Source: Bacillota bacterium (lineage in GTDB: Bacteria; Bacillota; Bacilli; Alicyclobacillales; SLC66). Taken from it: 48,197 nucleotides of DNA. The DNA lies in contig JAJZEE010000017.1 of assembly GCA_021805735.1 (NCBI GenBank), forward strand, positions 1 through 48,197, given 5' to 3'. The notes beneath the pieces are model-generated. The model made no database searches. It saw nothing but the letters and a program-made list of their open reading frames with translations, and had not been told where the DNA came from. The first letter of the stretch is position 1. Every line of letters starts with the position of its first letter. The position numbers and the translations under genes are program-made. Shown here piece after piece: positions 24,628 to 32,812 of the stretch.

Positions 24628-25584
24628 TTACCGAAGGTCATCAACCTCCCTCTTCAGCCATATCCACTCCTGCGGCCACACGTCAGGGGCGTCTGCTACG
24701 TCCTCCCACCCCCAAGCACGGAAGCGTGCGAGCGCAGTTTCGTTATCGGGGTACACGCGGAGATAGGTCCACTGATATTGTCGATAGGAAGTCTCCCGGT
24801 ACAGCATGCGCATCAATACTTTGCCAACACCACGTTCCCGTTCGGCCGCACATACAATGATATGAGCAAGTTCTGTATCTTTTTCCTCGTCATCGATCCA
24901 GACTTCCCCATACGCGACAGGGCGCCCGTCTTGCTCCAAGATGAAGGGTTGCTGGCCATCGATCTGAAGCCAGGTCATAAATTGTTCCTCCCCGTCCGCA
25001 TCGCGTCCCGTCACCCACAGGCGCTCGCGCGGATCGCGCAACCACTCTCCGATGAGCGCGGCGTCCTCGACATGAGCACGGCGCAGGTGAAATCGCTCGT
25101 CGTACGGACGTACCATCACGACGAACAGAACCTCCCCTTGCATGAACATGGCCGTACTACGAAATCCGAAACGCTCGTAAAGACGAGTGGCGCGGCGATT
25201 GAATGCAGCCACGGAGAGACGCGCGTTTCCACCGGGATGACAGGCATCCAATGCCTGCAACACAAACGCCAAAAATGTGTCGCCAAGTCCTCGACCAGTG
25301 AGATCCGGCCGCATGCCAAGGCCAACATCGACTGTATTGAGCGACACATTCTGATAGGCGCCGGCCGGATGTCCGGCAGGCACCTGCGCTGAGTTGCCAA
25401 AACAGTAGAAGCCGACGATCTCGTCTGCATCATTTGCGACTGCGGCATATTGACCGTTTAAGAGTTCGGCCAGATCACCGTCCGACTGGCTCATGTTATA
25501 TAGCTCATAGGGCGAATCGTACCGCCAGTTCACAATGCGCAGAGCGATGTCCAGCGTCATATTGATCGTTCGCATGTCACGCAC
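24628..25584 (-). CDS. tandem double-GNAT acetyltransferase
   Basis: 318 residues with two GNAT folds in a row. Domain 1 (about 10-160) has VGLGMRPDLTGRGLGDTFL as its acetyl-CoA loop and NRRATRLYERFGFR at its end. Domain 2 (about 165-315) has IIVCAAERERGVGKVLMRM and NETALARFRAWGWE. Both loops keep the R/Q-x-x-G-x-G/A pattern, so both may bind acetyl-CoA. Start GTG 25584 or ATG 25575, with GAGG before. The tandem arrangement resembles mycothiol-synthase-like and antibiotic acetyltransferases. The substrate is unknown. Confidence 0.85.
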   Translation of the reverse strand: MRDMRTINMTLDIALRIVNWRYDSPYELYNMSQSDGDLAELLNGQYAAVANDADEIVGFYCFGNSAQVPAGHPAGAYQNVSLNTVDVGLGMRPDLTGRGLGDTFLAFVLQALDACHPGGNARLSVAAFNRRATRLYERFGFRSTAMFMQGEVLFVVMVRPYDERFHLRRAHVEDAALIGEWLRDPRERLWVTGRDADGEEQFMTWLQIDGQQPFILEQDGRPVAYGEVWIDDEEKDTELAHIIVCAAERERGVGKVLMRMLYRETSYRQYQWTYLRVYPDNETALARFRAWGWEDVADAPDVWPQEWIWLKREVDDLR

Positions 25585-25641
25585 ATCCTCAACCTTTCGT
25601 TCGACATCACTCGTATCATTTACGCACCCGTAGCGGAATGA

Positions 25642-26196
25642 CTACAATTGGTCTGCGAACAGCTTGTCGAACTCGCCCCTAGTCATCCCATAATATATTT
25701 CATCAAAGAACTCCCCGTGTGAATAAACCATGTTTCTTAGTTGTCCTTCTCGTTTGAAGCCCATTTTCTCGTGCAGCTTTATCGAGTGATGGTTGAACGA
25801 GTATACATGTGGAGTGACCTTTTGATACCGCAATTCATGGAAGTAGTAGCGCAGTACAAGAAAAATCATCTCCCCTGCATAACCCTTTGCTTGGTGTTGC
25901 GGTGCTAATGCCAAGCCGTACTTGAAAGTACCGAATCTCCGATTACATTCGAAAGTATCGATTATGCCAAGGGGCTGGTCTTCCAAACTCTCTGCTACCC
26001 ACCGAAATGAATCATCGTTTCTTTCCTTATTCATTTCGCCATCAAACCACTTCTGAAAATGTTGCTTCGATTGCGGGAAATGCACTGCATCAACATTCCG
26101 GGATACATCATCATCAAAGGCATCAAACAATGAAACATCCGAAGATGTCATGGCTCGTAATTTAATCCTCCGACCCTGCCAATCATTCGTTGCCAT
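25642..26196 (-). CDS. GNAT acetyltransferase, RimJ/RimL type
   Basis: 184 residues. KYGLALAPQHQAKGYAGEMIFLVLRYYF is the acetyl-CoA loop, and NHHSIKLHEKMGFKREGQLRNMVY the C-terminal block. The start ATG 26196 lies after GGAGGG; ATG 26214 is in frame but contains no site of its own. The end MTRGEFDKLF is typical. It belongs to the same family as the genes at 133 and 16798, but is too divergent to be a recent copy. Confidence 0.87.
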   Translation of the reverse strand: MATNDWQGRRIKLRAMTSSDVSLFDAFDDDVSRNVDAVHFPQSKQHFQKWFDGEMNKERNDDSFRWVAESLEDQPLGIIDTFECNRRFGTFKYGLALAPQHQAKGYAGEMIFLVLRYYFHELRYQKVTPHVYSFNHHSIKLHEKMGFKREGQLRNMVYSHGEFFDEIYYGMTRGEFDKLFADQL

Positions 26197-26298
26197 ACTA
26201 CACCCTCCATTCATAGTGTAGAGCGCTCACGGTGTATGGCGAAAACTCTCTCACCGCCATTGTCGTGGTCGAACGACTCTCGATTGGCCCCCGTACGT

Positions 26299-26610
26299 TC
26301 AAAAATCAACCCGTTTGAGCCATAGATATCTATTCCGTCCAAACGTGATATACCATAAGCCAACGAAAACCTTAAGCCCAGTCAACCCACCGCACCTAAA
26401 CTCCGGGGCTTCACCCTCAAACGTCTCGAAACTTACCTCATTACTTCTACACCAATCGATTTTGAGAGACAGAGTATGAGACCCAGGTTGTGTTTTGAAC
26501 TCGAGGGTCTCTCCACGAGAGAGGGAGCCGACATCAGAGCCATCTAATATCACTTGATACGTCCGAAGTCGGTCGGGATACTGTCTAGATATCCTTGATA
26601 TTCGTACCAC
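26299..26610 (-). CDS. small conserved protein with a PEGA-like beta domain
   Basis: 103 residues. The core, YQVILDGSDVGSLSRGETLEFKTQPGSHTLSLKIDW, has the DGxxxGxxxxGxxxxxxxxPGxHxLxxxxxW pattern of small beta domains often found at membranes. A weakly hydrophobic segment (LKVFVGLWYITFG) follows. It starts at GTG 26610 with AAGGGTGG upstream. The function is unknown. Confidence 0.6.
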   Translation of the reverse strand: MVRISRISRQYPDRLRTYQVILDGSDVGSLSRGETLEFKTQPGSHTLSLKIDWCRSNEVSFETFEGEAPEFRCGGLTGLKVFVGLWYITFGRNRYLWLKRVDF

Positions 26611-26803
26611 TGGGTTCCACCCTTGTTTAGCTTGTGTACCTTCATTATTTTAGACCACCATTGATAGTGGAAGCTGTGAGTACCGTCATATGGGATTATG
26701 CTGTCCGTTAACGCAATAAGCTTAACACATTTTTTCCAAAGTGACGTGCTCAGCGGCCCGGGCGATGCATTCTTTGTATGGTATGTTCTGAACTAACGCG
26801 CCC

Positions 26804-27160
26804 TTACGCGCCATAAGGGATCTCCGCTGAGGAATTGGCGGGAGGCAGTAACGCACGGAGATCAATTCCACCTGCCAAACTGCCAACCACAATGCCTGCA
26901 AGCCAGTCTTCAGCCATCCCGTGGGAACTGTCCATCCCGATCGGGAACGTGTAAAGGAGCTTCAGTGGTATGCCGCCCACCGCAAATGCGATGCACACGA
27001 TCGCCGCCAAGTACCATTCCATGAGTACAATTTTGCGATAGAAGCTCATGCGAGTCATTCGGCCGGACATTAACCGGCGATACATTCGAATACCGAGGAA
27101 AGGCTCACCGACAGCGCAATAGACAACAATGAGCCAAAGCACAACCATCGAGAATGACAT
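26804..27160 (-). pseudogene. N-terminal part of a CPBP-family intramembrane protease
   Basis: The frame starts at ATG 27160 behind GCAGGAGG and encodes 118 residues with three or more membrane segments (FSMVVLWLIVVYCAVGEPFLG; MEWYLAAIVCIAFAVGG; WLAGIVVGSLAGG). The layout matches the first half of CPBP (CAAX-like) proteases, but the EExxxR and HxxxN motifs, which hold the active site, are absent because the gene stops. It is probably a truncated gene; a short unknown membrane protein is the alternative. Confidence 0.55.
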
Positions 27161-27188
27161 CAATCTGCCTCCTGCAGCGTGATCGATC

Positions 27189-27299
27189 CTAAATCCTCCG
27201 TAGCTCGCGAGTCACATTCACCCATCCGTATCCCAGCAAAAGGTCCAATAGAACGAGGATGCCAAGGAGCGGCCACCAAGGATTCAGCGCATCCCGGAT
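27189..27299 (-). pseudogene. C-terminal membrane-helix fragment
   Basis: The minus strand reads NPWWPLLGILVLLDLLLGYG then WVNVTRELRRI and a stop. This is one hydrophobic helix with a basic tail, without a start codon. It is probably the 3' end of a lost membrane-protein gene upstream of the CPBP fragment. Confidence 0.35.
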
Positions 27300-27380
27300 T
27301 CAACATGCGTCACCATGGCCTCTGGCCCGTAGCGGCGGCTCAGGGTGCCACATTCCGGTATTGCTGCGTACTTGCCTCCG

Positions 27381-27773
27381 TTACTTAAGCACCAGAGGCC
27401 TTACTTTCCCGATCCATTCACCGGTTTCGTCTGCGAGTAGGGTACCCCATCCAAGGTTAGACGCCGGTGTCAGATTTTTCTCCTGATCATCCACGAACAA
27501 AACTGCTCCAACCGCGTTTAGTTTCGCTGCCGCCAACTCATAAATTCTTGGATCGGGCTTGCAAAAACCAACATCGCTGGATATTGTCGCGCTCTTTATG
27601 TATTTGCGAGCGGCGGTTAGTGTTGAAACGAGCCATTCCGTTCGATGATTGCTCAAGAGATGGATGTCTGCAACCTGGCACCAATCAGACAGATGTTCCA
27701 TAGCGGGCAACGGCCTGAGACTGGATTGCAATATGTCATGTGCATCATTTAGATCAAGTCTGGAACTCATCAA
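27381..27773 (-). pseudogene. HAD-family hydrolase lacking its N-terminal nucleophile segment
   Basis: 130 residues contain HAD motif II (IHLLSNHRTEW, with Ser), motif III (GFCKPDPRIYELAAAKL, with Lys) and motif IV (VLFVDDQEKNLTPASNLGW, with the DD pair), plus part of the cap (LDLNDAHDILQSSLRPLP). Motif I, DxDxT, which supplies the nucleophilic Asp, is missing. There is nevertheless a ribosome site (GGAGAA) before ATG 27770-27773, so the shortened protein may be made but should not be a phosphatase. It follows the HxlR gene closely. Confidence 0.7.
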
Positions 27774-27788
27774 ACTATTCTCCTCGAT

Positions 27789-28118
27789 TCAGCGCGAATG
27801 CGCAAAAAAAGAATGACCCCAATCGTTAATAAGGAGCAGAAGCGGTTTCAGGTTTACTCCCTTGTCCGTGAGAGTATACTCGACGCGGGGAGGAATCTCC
27901 GGATAAATCGTGCGTTGAATCAACTGGCTGAATTCCAGTTGCCGTAGCTTCTCTGTCAACATCTTCTGCGACACGCCCGGTATTTTGCGCTGCAGTTCCG
28001 AAAACCGAAGACATTCATCCCGGAGATGCCACAAAATCAATACTTTCCATTTCCCGTCTATCATCTCGACGACACGTTCGAGCGGACACGGGTTGGTACG
28101 CTCCACTGACACGGGCAT
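27789..28118 (-). CDS. HxlR-family transcriptional regulator
   Basis: 109 residues, winged helix. CPLERVVEMIDGKWKVLILWHL is the family start; FSELQRKIPGVSQKMLTEKLRQLE is the recognition region, and VEYTLTDKGVNLKPLL the wing and end. Start ATG 28118 with AAGGAGCGG upstream. It is divergent from the metallo-beta-lactamase-fold gene, which is its probable target. The Cys near the N-terminus (NPCPLER) is where redox- and aldehyde-sensing relatives react. Confidence 0.88.
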   Translation of the reverse strand: MPVSVERTNPCPLERVVEMIDGKWKVLILWHLRDECLRFSELQRKIPGVSQKMLTEKLRQLEFSQLIQRTIYPEIPPRVEYTLTDKGVNLKPLLLLINDWGHSFFAHSR

Positions 28119-28261
28119 CACCGCTCCTTGGTTTCGAAATCGATACGTTCCCACATAATAGTGCCTACTTCTCAGCCGGTTTGTACAGTGGTAACTTGAT
28201 TAGGCCATAGCAAAATCCGAACAGCGACGGTCTAGCATATGAAACGAGGAGGATGAAACGG

Positions 28262-29221
28262 ATGGGAATCCTGAAACTGCCAACATCGGACTACTTTCGA
28301 TTGGAGCAACTGGATGATGGCGTCTATGCCGCCTTTGCAACAGAGGATCAGGGTGTCTGGAGTAATTCCGGCATCGTCGATCTCGGAGACGCCGCCCTGG
28401 TGTTCGACACGTTCTTGACTGCCACGGCCGCTGCGGATTTACGAAGGACTGCCAAGGATCTGATGCAACGTCCGATTCAGTATGTGATTAACAGCCACTA
28501 TCACTTTGACCACGTATTGGGCAACCAGGTGTTCTCGGATGCAATCATCATTTCCACGACTCGCACGCGAGAATTGATTCAGTCCGACTTAGGCGGAGCA
28601 GATCTTCCAAGTCTTTCGGCTCTGCTTTCAGAGAGCATTCAAGAACTCGATCGCGATCGCACGGGGCACAAGGACGAGCGGATTCGCCGAGCCATTGACA
28701 ACGAAATCAATGAACGCAGGAAATTCATTGAAGCTCTGCCTACACTCCAGATAACGCTTCCGACGGTAACATTCGAACATCAACTCCAGATTCACGGTTC
28801 GCGCCGCACCGTAGAGGTCGTCACCTACGGAGGAGGCCATACGCCTAGCGACGCCTTCTTGTATCTACCAAGCGAGAAGATCGCTTTTATGGGCGATTTG
28901 GTCTTGGTGGATACGCACCCCATGATCGGGGACCAGGGTAATCCGAGCGAGTGGTTAACCATATTGGACAAAGTGTCCATGTTAAACATCGACGCCATCG
29001 TTCCAGGGCATGGAAATATCGGCAACCAGAGAAATATTTCAGACATGCGACAGTACCTTACCAGAGTGGAGAGACACGTCGAGAACGCCATGCGCGACGG
29101 TATCAGTCTGGAATCGCTGTTGGCCGAAGATGTCCCGAACCAGTACGCAGATTGGCGATTTTCGCACGTGTATGCGTGGAACTTGACCACATTGTACAAC
29201 AAATCCTACCGACCAGTATGA
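28262..29221 (+). CDS. metallo-beta-lactamase-fold hydrolase
   Basis: About 319 residues. The zinc-binding HxHxDH appears as NSHYHFDHVLGN (near 80), with further ligands in GGGHTPSDAFLY, FMGDLVLVD and IVPGHGNIG. The fold is shared by lactonases, SoxH-like hydrolases and thioesterases. A long helical insert (about 105-160) separates the first motif from the second half. GAGGAGG abuts ATG 28253, so ATG 28262, nine bases later, is preferred. It is divergent from HxlR over a 143-base gap. Confidence 0.85.
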   Translation: MGILKLPTSDYFRLEQLDDGVYAAFATEDQGVWSNSGIVDLGDAALVFDTFLTATAAADLRRTAKDLMQRPIQYVINSHYHFDHVLGNQVFSDAIIISTTRTRELIQSDLGGADLPSLSALLSESIQELDRDRTGHKDERIRRAIDNEINERRKFIEALPTLQITLPTVTFEHQLQIHGSRRTVEVVTYGGGHTPSDAFLYLPSEKIAFMGDLVLVDTHPMIGDQGNPSEWLTILDKVSMLNIDAIVPGHGNIGNQRNISDMRQYLTRVERHVENAMRDGISLESLLAEDVPNQYADWRFSHVYAWNLTTLYNKSYRPV

Positions 29222-29278
29222 GCGTTAGGGAAGGAGTCTGGATGCGCAGGTGTTTTTGTCGCACGCTGCGCACCCCCT

Positions 29279-30181
29279 TCACGTCAAACATTTGGCGAAT
29301 CGTTCCGATATCTGTATCCCCACGGGCCAATCCGAGTTCTCATCTTCCACGCGCCAACACGCTTCGAGCACACCGCGCGCTACACCCCACTTCGCGATTC
29401 GGCGCGGGTCCAGACTGAGAGATTCAGAGATCATCGTAATCCGTCTGTGTAACACGGAGAGAGGGTCGCCGCCGCGCTCCTCGTAATTGAGCAGGTATTG
29501 AATCGTATCGAAATGCCGATCACCGATCATTCCCTTGGGGTCTATGACAACCCAATCCCCTTCCCCATGACTCAGAATGTTGTCGTGGTGCAGATCGCCG
29601 TGAAGCAGCACGCTCTCGTCGGTGGACGAGAGCAAATCGTTCAGGTATTTTTGCGCACGCTCCACCCAATGCTCAGGCAACGGCCCCGCGCCCTTGCCAA
29701 ATCGGCGGCGGTATCGTTCGAGTCCTGCAAAATGCGCCTTCATAGATGGATATGCGTCCGTTGAGGAGGGACAATGAAGACGCCTGAATACACTGGAGAA
29801 AATTTCTGTCGCAAGCTGATCGTCCTCAATCGAGGACAACGGCGCTCCCGGCTCGACACGTTCTAACAGCAGGGCGCCTAACTCATCGTCTCCATCTATG
29901 ACGCGTACGGCACCACGTCCGGCGTAGGCATACAACGCGCGACGTTCCTGATCCAGCTCGGCCTTTATGAATCCGAGTTTGAGCACAACAGGCGTGCCAT
30001 CGTGCTGTCTCGCCTTCAGAATCAGGTTCCATGACAAATTTGCAAAGGGGGCTTCAAAGCGTATACCAAAACGGCTTGCGCATCGGCCTAACAGCTCGGG
30101 TAAATCTTGCGCCCATGTTTCTCCTTCGCTCCCATGCAATTGGCGCATTCTGACCACGAATTCCTCAGGAATGAGGATCAT
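29279..30181 (-). CDS. aminoglycoside/hydroxyurea kinase (APH(6)-like)
   Basis: 300 residues of the APH(6)/hydroxyurea-resistance kinase family, whose best-known member phosphorylates streptomycin at the 6-hydroxyl. The N-lobe PVVLKLGFIKAELDQERRAL holds the ATP-binding Lys and its Glu partner. The catalytic loop is VLLHGDLHHDNILSH and the metal-binding segment is DWVVIDPKGMIGD, typical of this family. It is convergent with the metallo-beta-lactamase-fold gene; ends are 57 bases apart. Confidence 0.88.
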   Translation of the reverse strand: MILIPEEFVVRMRQLHGSEGETWAQDLPELLGRCASRFGIRFEAPFANLSWNLILKARQHDGTPVVLKLGFIKAELDQERRALYAYAGRGAVRVIDGDDELGALLLERVEPGAPLSSIEDDQLATEIFSSVFRRLHCPSSTDAYPSMKAHFAGLERYRRRFGKGAGPLPEHWVERAQKYLNDLLSSTDESVLLHGDLHHDNILSHGEGDWVVIDPKGMIGDRHFDTIQYLLNYEERGGDPLSVLHRRITMISESLSLDPRRIAKWGVARGVLEACWRVEDENSDWPVGIQISERFAKCLT

Positions 30182-30302
30182 CCGAGCATCGACCTCCTAT
30201 CCGAATATCCCGAGTAACCCAACACCAGTGGTGATCAACTACGCTGGTATGAAGAGCTTTGAGAAGAGGACACGACTTGCGCCGATGCCCTCATGAGTAC
30301 TC

Positions 30303-30830
30303 TCACAAATACAACACAATCGTTTGGCCACATCGAACACGCGTACTCTTTTCGCAGATGCTTCCGTCCAGAAGCACCCTTTCACTGCCGATCCATTGCG
30401 CGACCTGGCTCCGGCTTACGCCCTGCAGTCTGCCGGTCAGAAATTGATCCATTCGCATCGAACCGGAACCACCGACCAAAGTGATCGTCACTGTTTCTAT
30501 CCCCTCAGAACGACAATCGGCTACATCAATAACCCCCGCGTCGCTGGGTTCCCAGAACGACAGAGCAGGCGCCTTCGCTTCGGTCTGACGATCGGTCGAC
30601 CGCGTTCCGGACACCGCGTAGATGCCCATCGGTTTATTCCAAGTGTGGTCCATGGGACATTTGAAAATCGCAAACTCGTAGATGTGGTGTCCGTTGCCGT
30701 TTCTTCTTTTCCTGTTCGAGTTCCGAAAGGATGTCATTTTTCCACATCGTTTGCAATAACGCTCTTCCGTCACGGCATCTCCCGCAGGATCGAGACGCCA
30801 CGTTACCTGCAGTTGTTTGATCTCCTTCAC
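30303..30830 (-). CDS. zinc-ribbon protein with C-terminal S4 RNA-binding domain
   Basis: 175 residues. The N-terminus has YCKRCGKMTSF and, 25 residues on, FKCPMDHTWNK, a split zinc ribbon. The C-terminus (MRMDQFLTGRLQGVSRSQVAQWIGSERVLLDG) is an S4 domain, the small RNA-binding fold of ribosomal S4 and pseudouridine synthases. I recall a conserved family of this architecture in Bacilli without known role. GTG 30830 is the longest start; the ribosome-site spacing is poor and a CTG 21 bases downstream has a better-placed GGAG. Confidence 0.75.
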   Translation of the reverse strand: MKEIKQLQVTWRLDPAGDAVTEERYCKRCGKMTSFRNSNRKRRNGNGHHIYEFAIFKCPMDHTWNKPMGIYAVSGTRSTDRQTEAKAPALSFWEPSDAGVIDVADCRSEGIETVTITLVGGSGSMRMDQFLTGRLQGVSRSQVAQWIGSERVLLDGSICEKSTRVRCGQTIVLYL

Positions 30831-30845
30831 CCCTTGGGCAAAGGA

Positions 30846-31249
30846 ACGCCATCATAACGCCTCGATTCGCACTCCCAAAATGTCAAAAGCAGAGAAACCC
30901 CATAAAGGTCTCTCCGCCAGCATGTTGAATCGTCATACTATGCGACGTTCCTTTTGTAATGGGATCTACGGGAACAAGAGCCCATGAAAAAACAAGGGTC
31001 TTCGTCCCATATTCTGGTGTCCCATTACATGCTGGACGGCATAGTCTTTCCTCCCACTTGGAAGTGCTTCACTGCCAGTCTACTAAGAACCGGTTCATAC
31101 GTCAATTCGGCTGGCTGCTCGTGAAGGATGCAGATATGGGGTGAAAGCCAATTTTGTGCTGTTTGGGTGATTGTCCGAAGCAGTTCAAGACCTTCCTGCA
31201 TCCCTTGATATTGTACTGTTGAACCGTACGACAATGGGAGGAGAGCTCA
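30846..31249. other. gap before the His-rich gene; an uncertain minus frame
   Basis: A minus-strand frame (31234-31025, 69 codons, TTG start) reads partly protein-like (EGLELLRTITQTAQNWLS) but has no ribosome site. A 9-bp inverted repeat (GTAATGGGA / TCCCATTAC) spans 30957-31027. A possible sigma-E-like box (ATATT, then CGTACG) lies 31208-31228, just before the His-rich gene. Confidence 0.3.
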
Positions 31250-31738
31250 ATGGGCGATCATCATCACGATCATCACGACCACGATCACGATCATCACCAT
31301 CATCACGAGCAAGGGTTGGTCGAAGACTTCAATTTCGATGAGCCTTACAGCACAAGCGGCAGCACGGCGATCGTGTTGTCAGTAGTTCCCACGGTCCTTG
31401 CATTCTTATCGGGTGCCACAGTCTTGCACCACGTGGATCCGAACGACCGCATACGACTTGTGGCAACGGTGGGCTGGCAGGCGATTACAGGGACACCCAG
31501 CGTGCTGTTCAAGATCTACCGCGATGCCCCTCCCCCTGCTGGAACACTTGTTTTCAGCACCACCGATTCGGCAGAGTCTGGTCTGGACGACACCGGAACC
31601 ACCAGTTTTTCTCATGTGGAAACCGGGGTTCTTGGCCATGCGACCTCATACTTCCTCACAGCAGAAGTGCCAACCGGAGCCGCAAATGTAATCGGGCCCA
31701 TCAGTTTCAGCGGCGAGGTCATCGAGCATAACCGTTAG
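31250..31738 (+). CDS. His-rich, spore-surface-like beta-sandwich protein
   Basis: 162 residues. The first 20 are almost all His and Asp (DHHHDHHDHDHDHHHHHEQ), a natural metal-binding tag. The rest is a Ser/Thr/Val/Gly-rich beta domain (STAIVLSVVPTVLAFLSGATVLHHV ... VIGPISFSGEVIEHNR), like exosporium and coat proteins of the BxpB/ExsC sort. GGGAGGAGAG sits six bases before the ATG. No signal peptide is seen, which suits a spore-coat protein made in the mother cell. The role is inferred from composition. Confidence 0.65.
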   Translation: MGDHHHDHHDHDHDHHHHHEQGLVEDFNFDEPYSTSGSTAIVLSVVPTVLAFLSGATVLHHVDPNDRIRLVATVGWQAITGTPSVLFKIYRDAPPPAGTLVFSTTDSAESGLDDTGTTSFSHVETGVLGHATSYFLTAEVPTGAANVIGPISFSGEVIEHNR

Positions 31739-31862
31739 TTCGACCGAATCGCAGTGTGTAGGTGATTTTTCGGCGAGAGAGAGCGAGCATGAGTCGCCCT
31801 CTCTCGAGTTGTACGCCAAAGGCGCGATCCATGTGACGATTGCGGCGCAAGAGACGCCCTCT

Positions 31863-31914
31863 CACGAATTAGACTTTCTTCACGTTACTGCCCCGCTGCT
31901 TTACGTGACATCAA
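31863..31914. repeat. 52-bp dispersed repeat R1, copy 1
   Basis: Matches 43819-43870 with two differences seen, same orientation. It is an imperfect palindrome (TCACGT ... ACGTGA ends around an inner CTGCCCC/ACTG part). It runs straight into repeat R2. Confidence 0.85.
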
Positions 31915-31998
31915 GTTGGCGTCGCAGACTATCCAGAGCCTGCCGATCTGAAGACAGAAAAAAACCGTGCGCGACGCGCGAACTCGTAGACCTATTAT
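31912..31998. repeat. dispersed repeat R2, copy 1
   Basis: About 85 bases closely match 46990-47076 in the MutS2 leader. The copy at 46990 includes a working-looking terminator; here the stem (CGTGCGC / GCGCG) has decayed. Confidence 0.8.
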
Positions 31999-32200
31999 AC
32001 CCTTGGGTGTTTTGCATCCCGCTCTCCGAAGGCCTTGCGGCAGATTGTTCATTATCTATAACCGGCGATCCAGTGGGCGTACCTAATCAGCCGCCTGACG
32101 GGCTATATGAATCTTATACATGTCGATTCCCTGCCGAACTCTTTGCAGCCAGTGTAGTTTGTAGACAATTGGCCTGCACGCAGCAAGGTTTTACCTTGAT
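31999..32200. other. gap with no recognised gene
   Basis: After repeats R1 and R2 the sequence holds only shadow frames and no family-like peptide. Confidence 0.4.
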
Positions 32201-32587
32201 TCACGGGGTTTTGAGGCTAATCCCGACTCCCGCTCCAAACGGTTGGCTCAACTCATCGCGCAGCGTGCTCTTTCCAGTTCCATTCGGTCCGACGAAAACC
32301 GTCATAATGGGTTGACTATCCGGAGTGTTAGGCAAGGGGAATCTCCCGTGCTCCCGTGCTCCGTGTCCGTCACTCGCCACTTCGACTTGACGGAGTGACC
32401 ACCATGCGACGACGGGAAGAGAGATTCCCAGAACAACCAGAACGATACGAATCATAGCTAATGCCTTTCGCCGCAACAAAGACAGGAGAAATAATACGAC
32501 CATCCCCAGTACCATGTAAACAAAGAGCGGCCACGTGAAAGGAGGAGTCTTGTCCGAGAGCTGTTTATCCGACGAATCATCTTTCAA
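32201..32587 (-). pseudogene. membrane protein fragment fused to the start of a P-loop kinase
   Basis: A 128-codon frame. Residues 18-66 hold two membrane helices (WPLFVYMVLGMVVLFLLSLL; IRIVLVVLGISLPVVAWW). From residue 94 it becomes MTVFVGPNGTGKSTLRDEL, the first strand, Walker A and helix of a zeta-toxin-like or AAA_33 kinase, then stops 15 residues later. Neither part is complete. The Met at 94 was probably the real start of the kinase gene, now fused in frame to the membrane gene by deletion and truncated at its 3' end. Confidence 0.65.
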
Positions 32588-32812
32588 CCGCAGTTTCTCA
32601 CCCTATCGTAACAGGACAAGAGATTGCCAGATTTCCATTTCCGTGTCAAAGTAACCCTTGTGCGGTCGATAAGCTGTTTGGCTGATGCTTGTGCCAGACA
32701 AGTGAGGGTTGTCTCTATCGATGACTGACAAGTCAAGCCCCATCTTCTTGGCGAGAGAACAGCCGAACTCTCTGGAACGGGGCCTGATATTCTGAATTTG
32801 GAGGAAAAGCGC

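Noticed and set aside
31809-32315. A 168-codon plus frame after the His-rich gene
   Set aside because: It runs through dispersed repeats and the antisense of the kinase fragment, and has no ribosome site.
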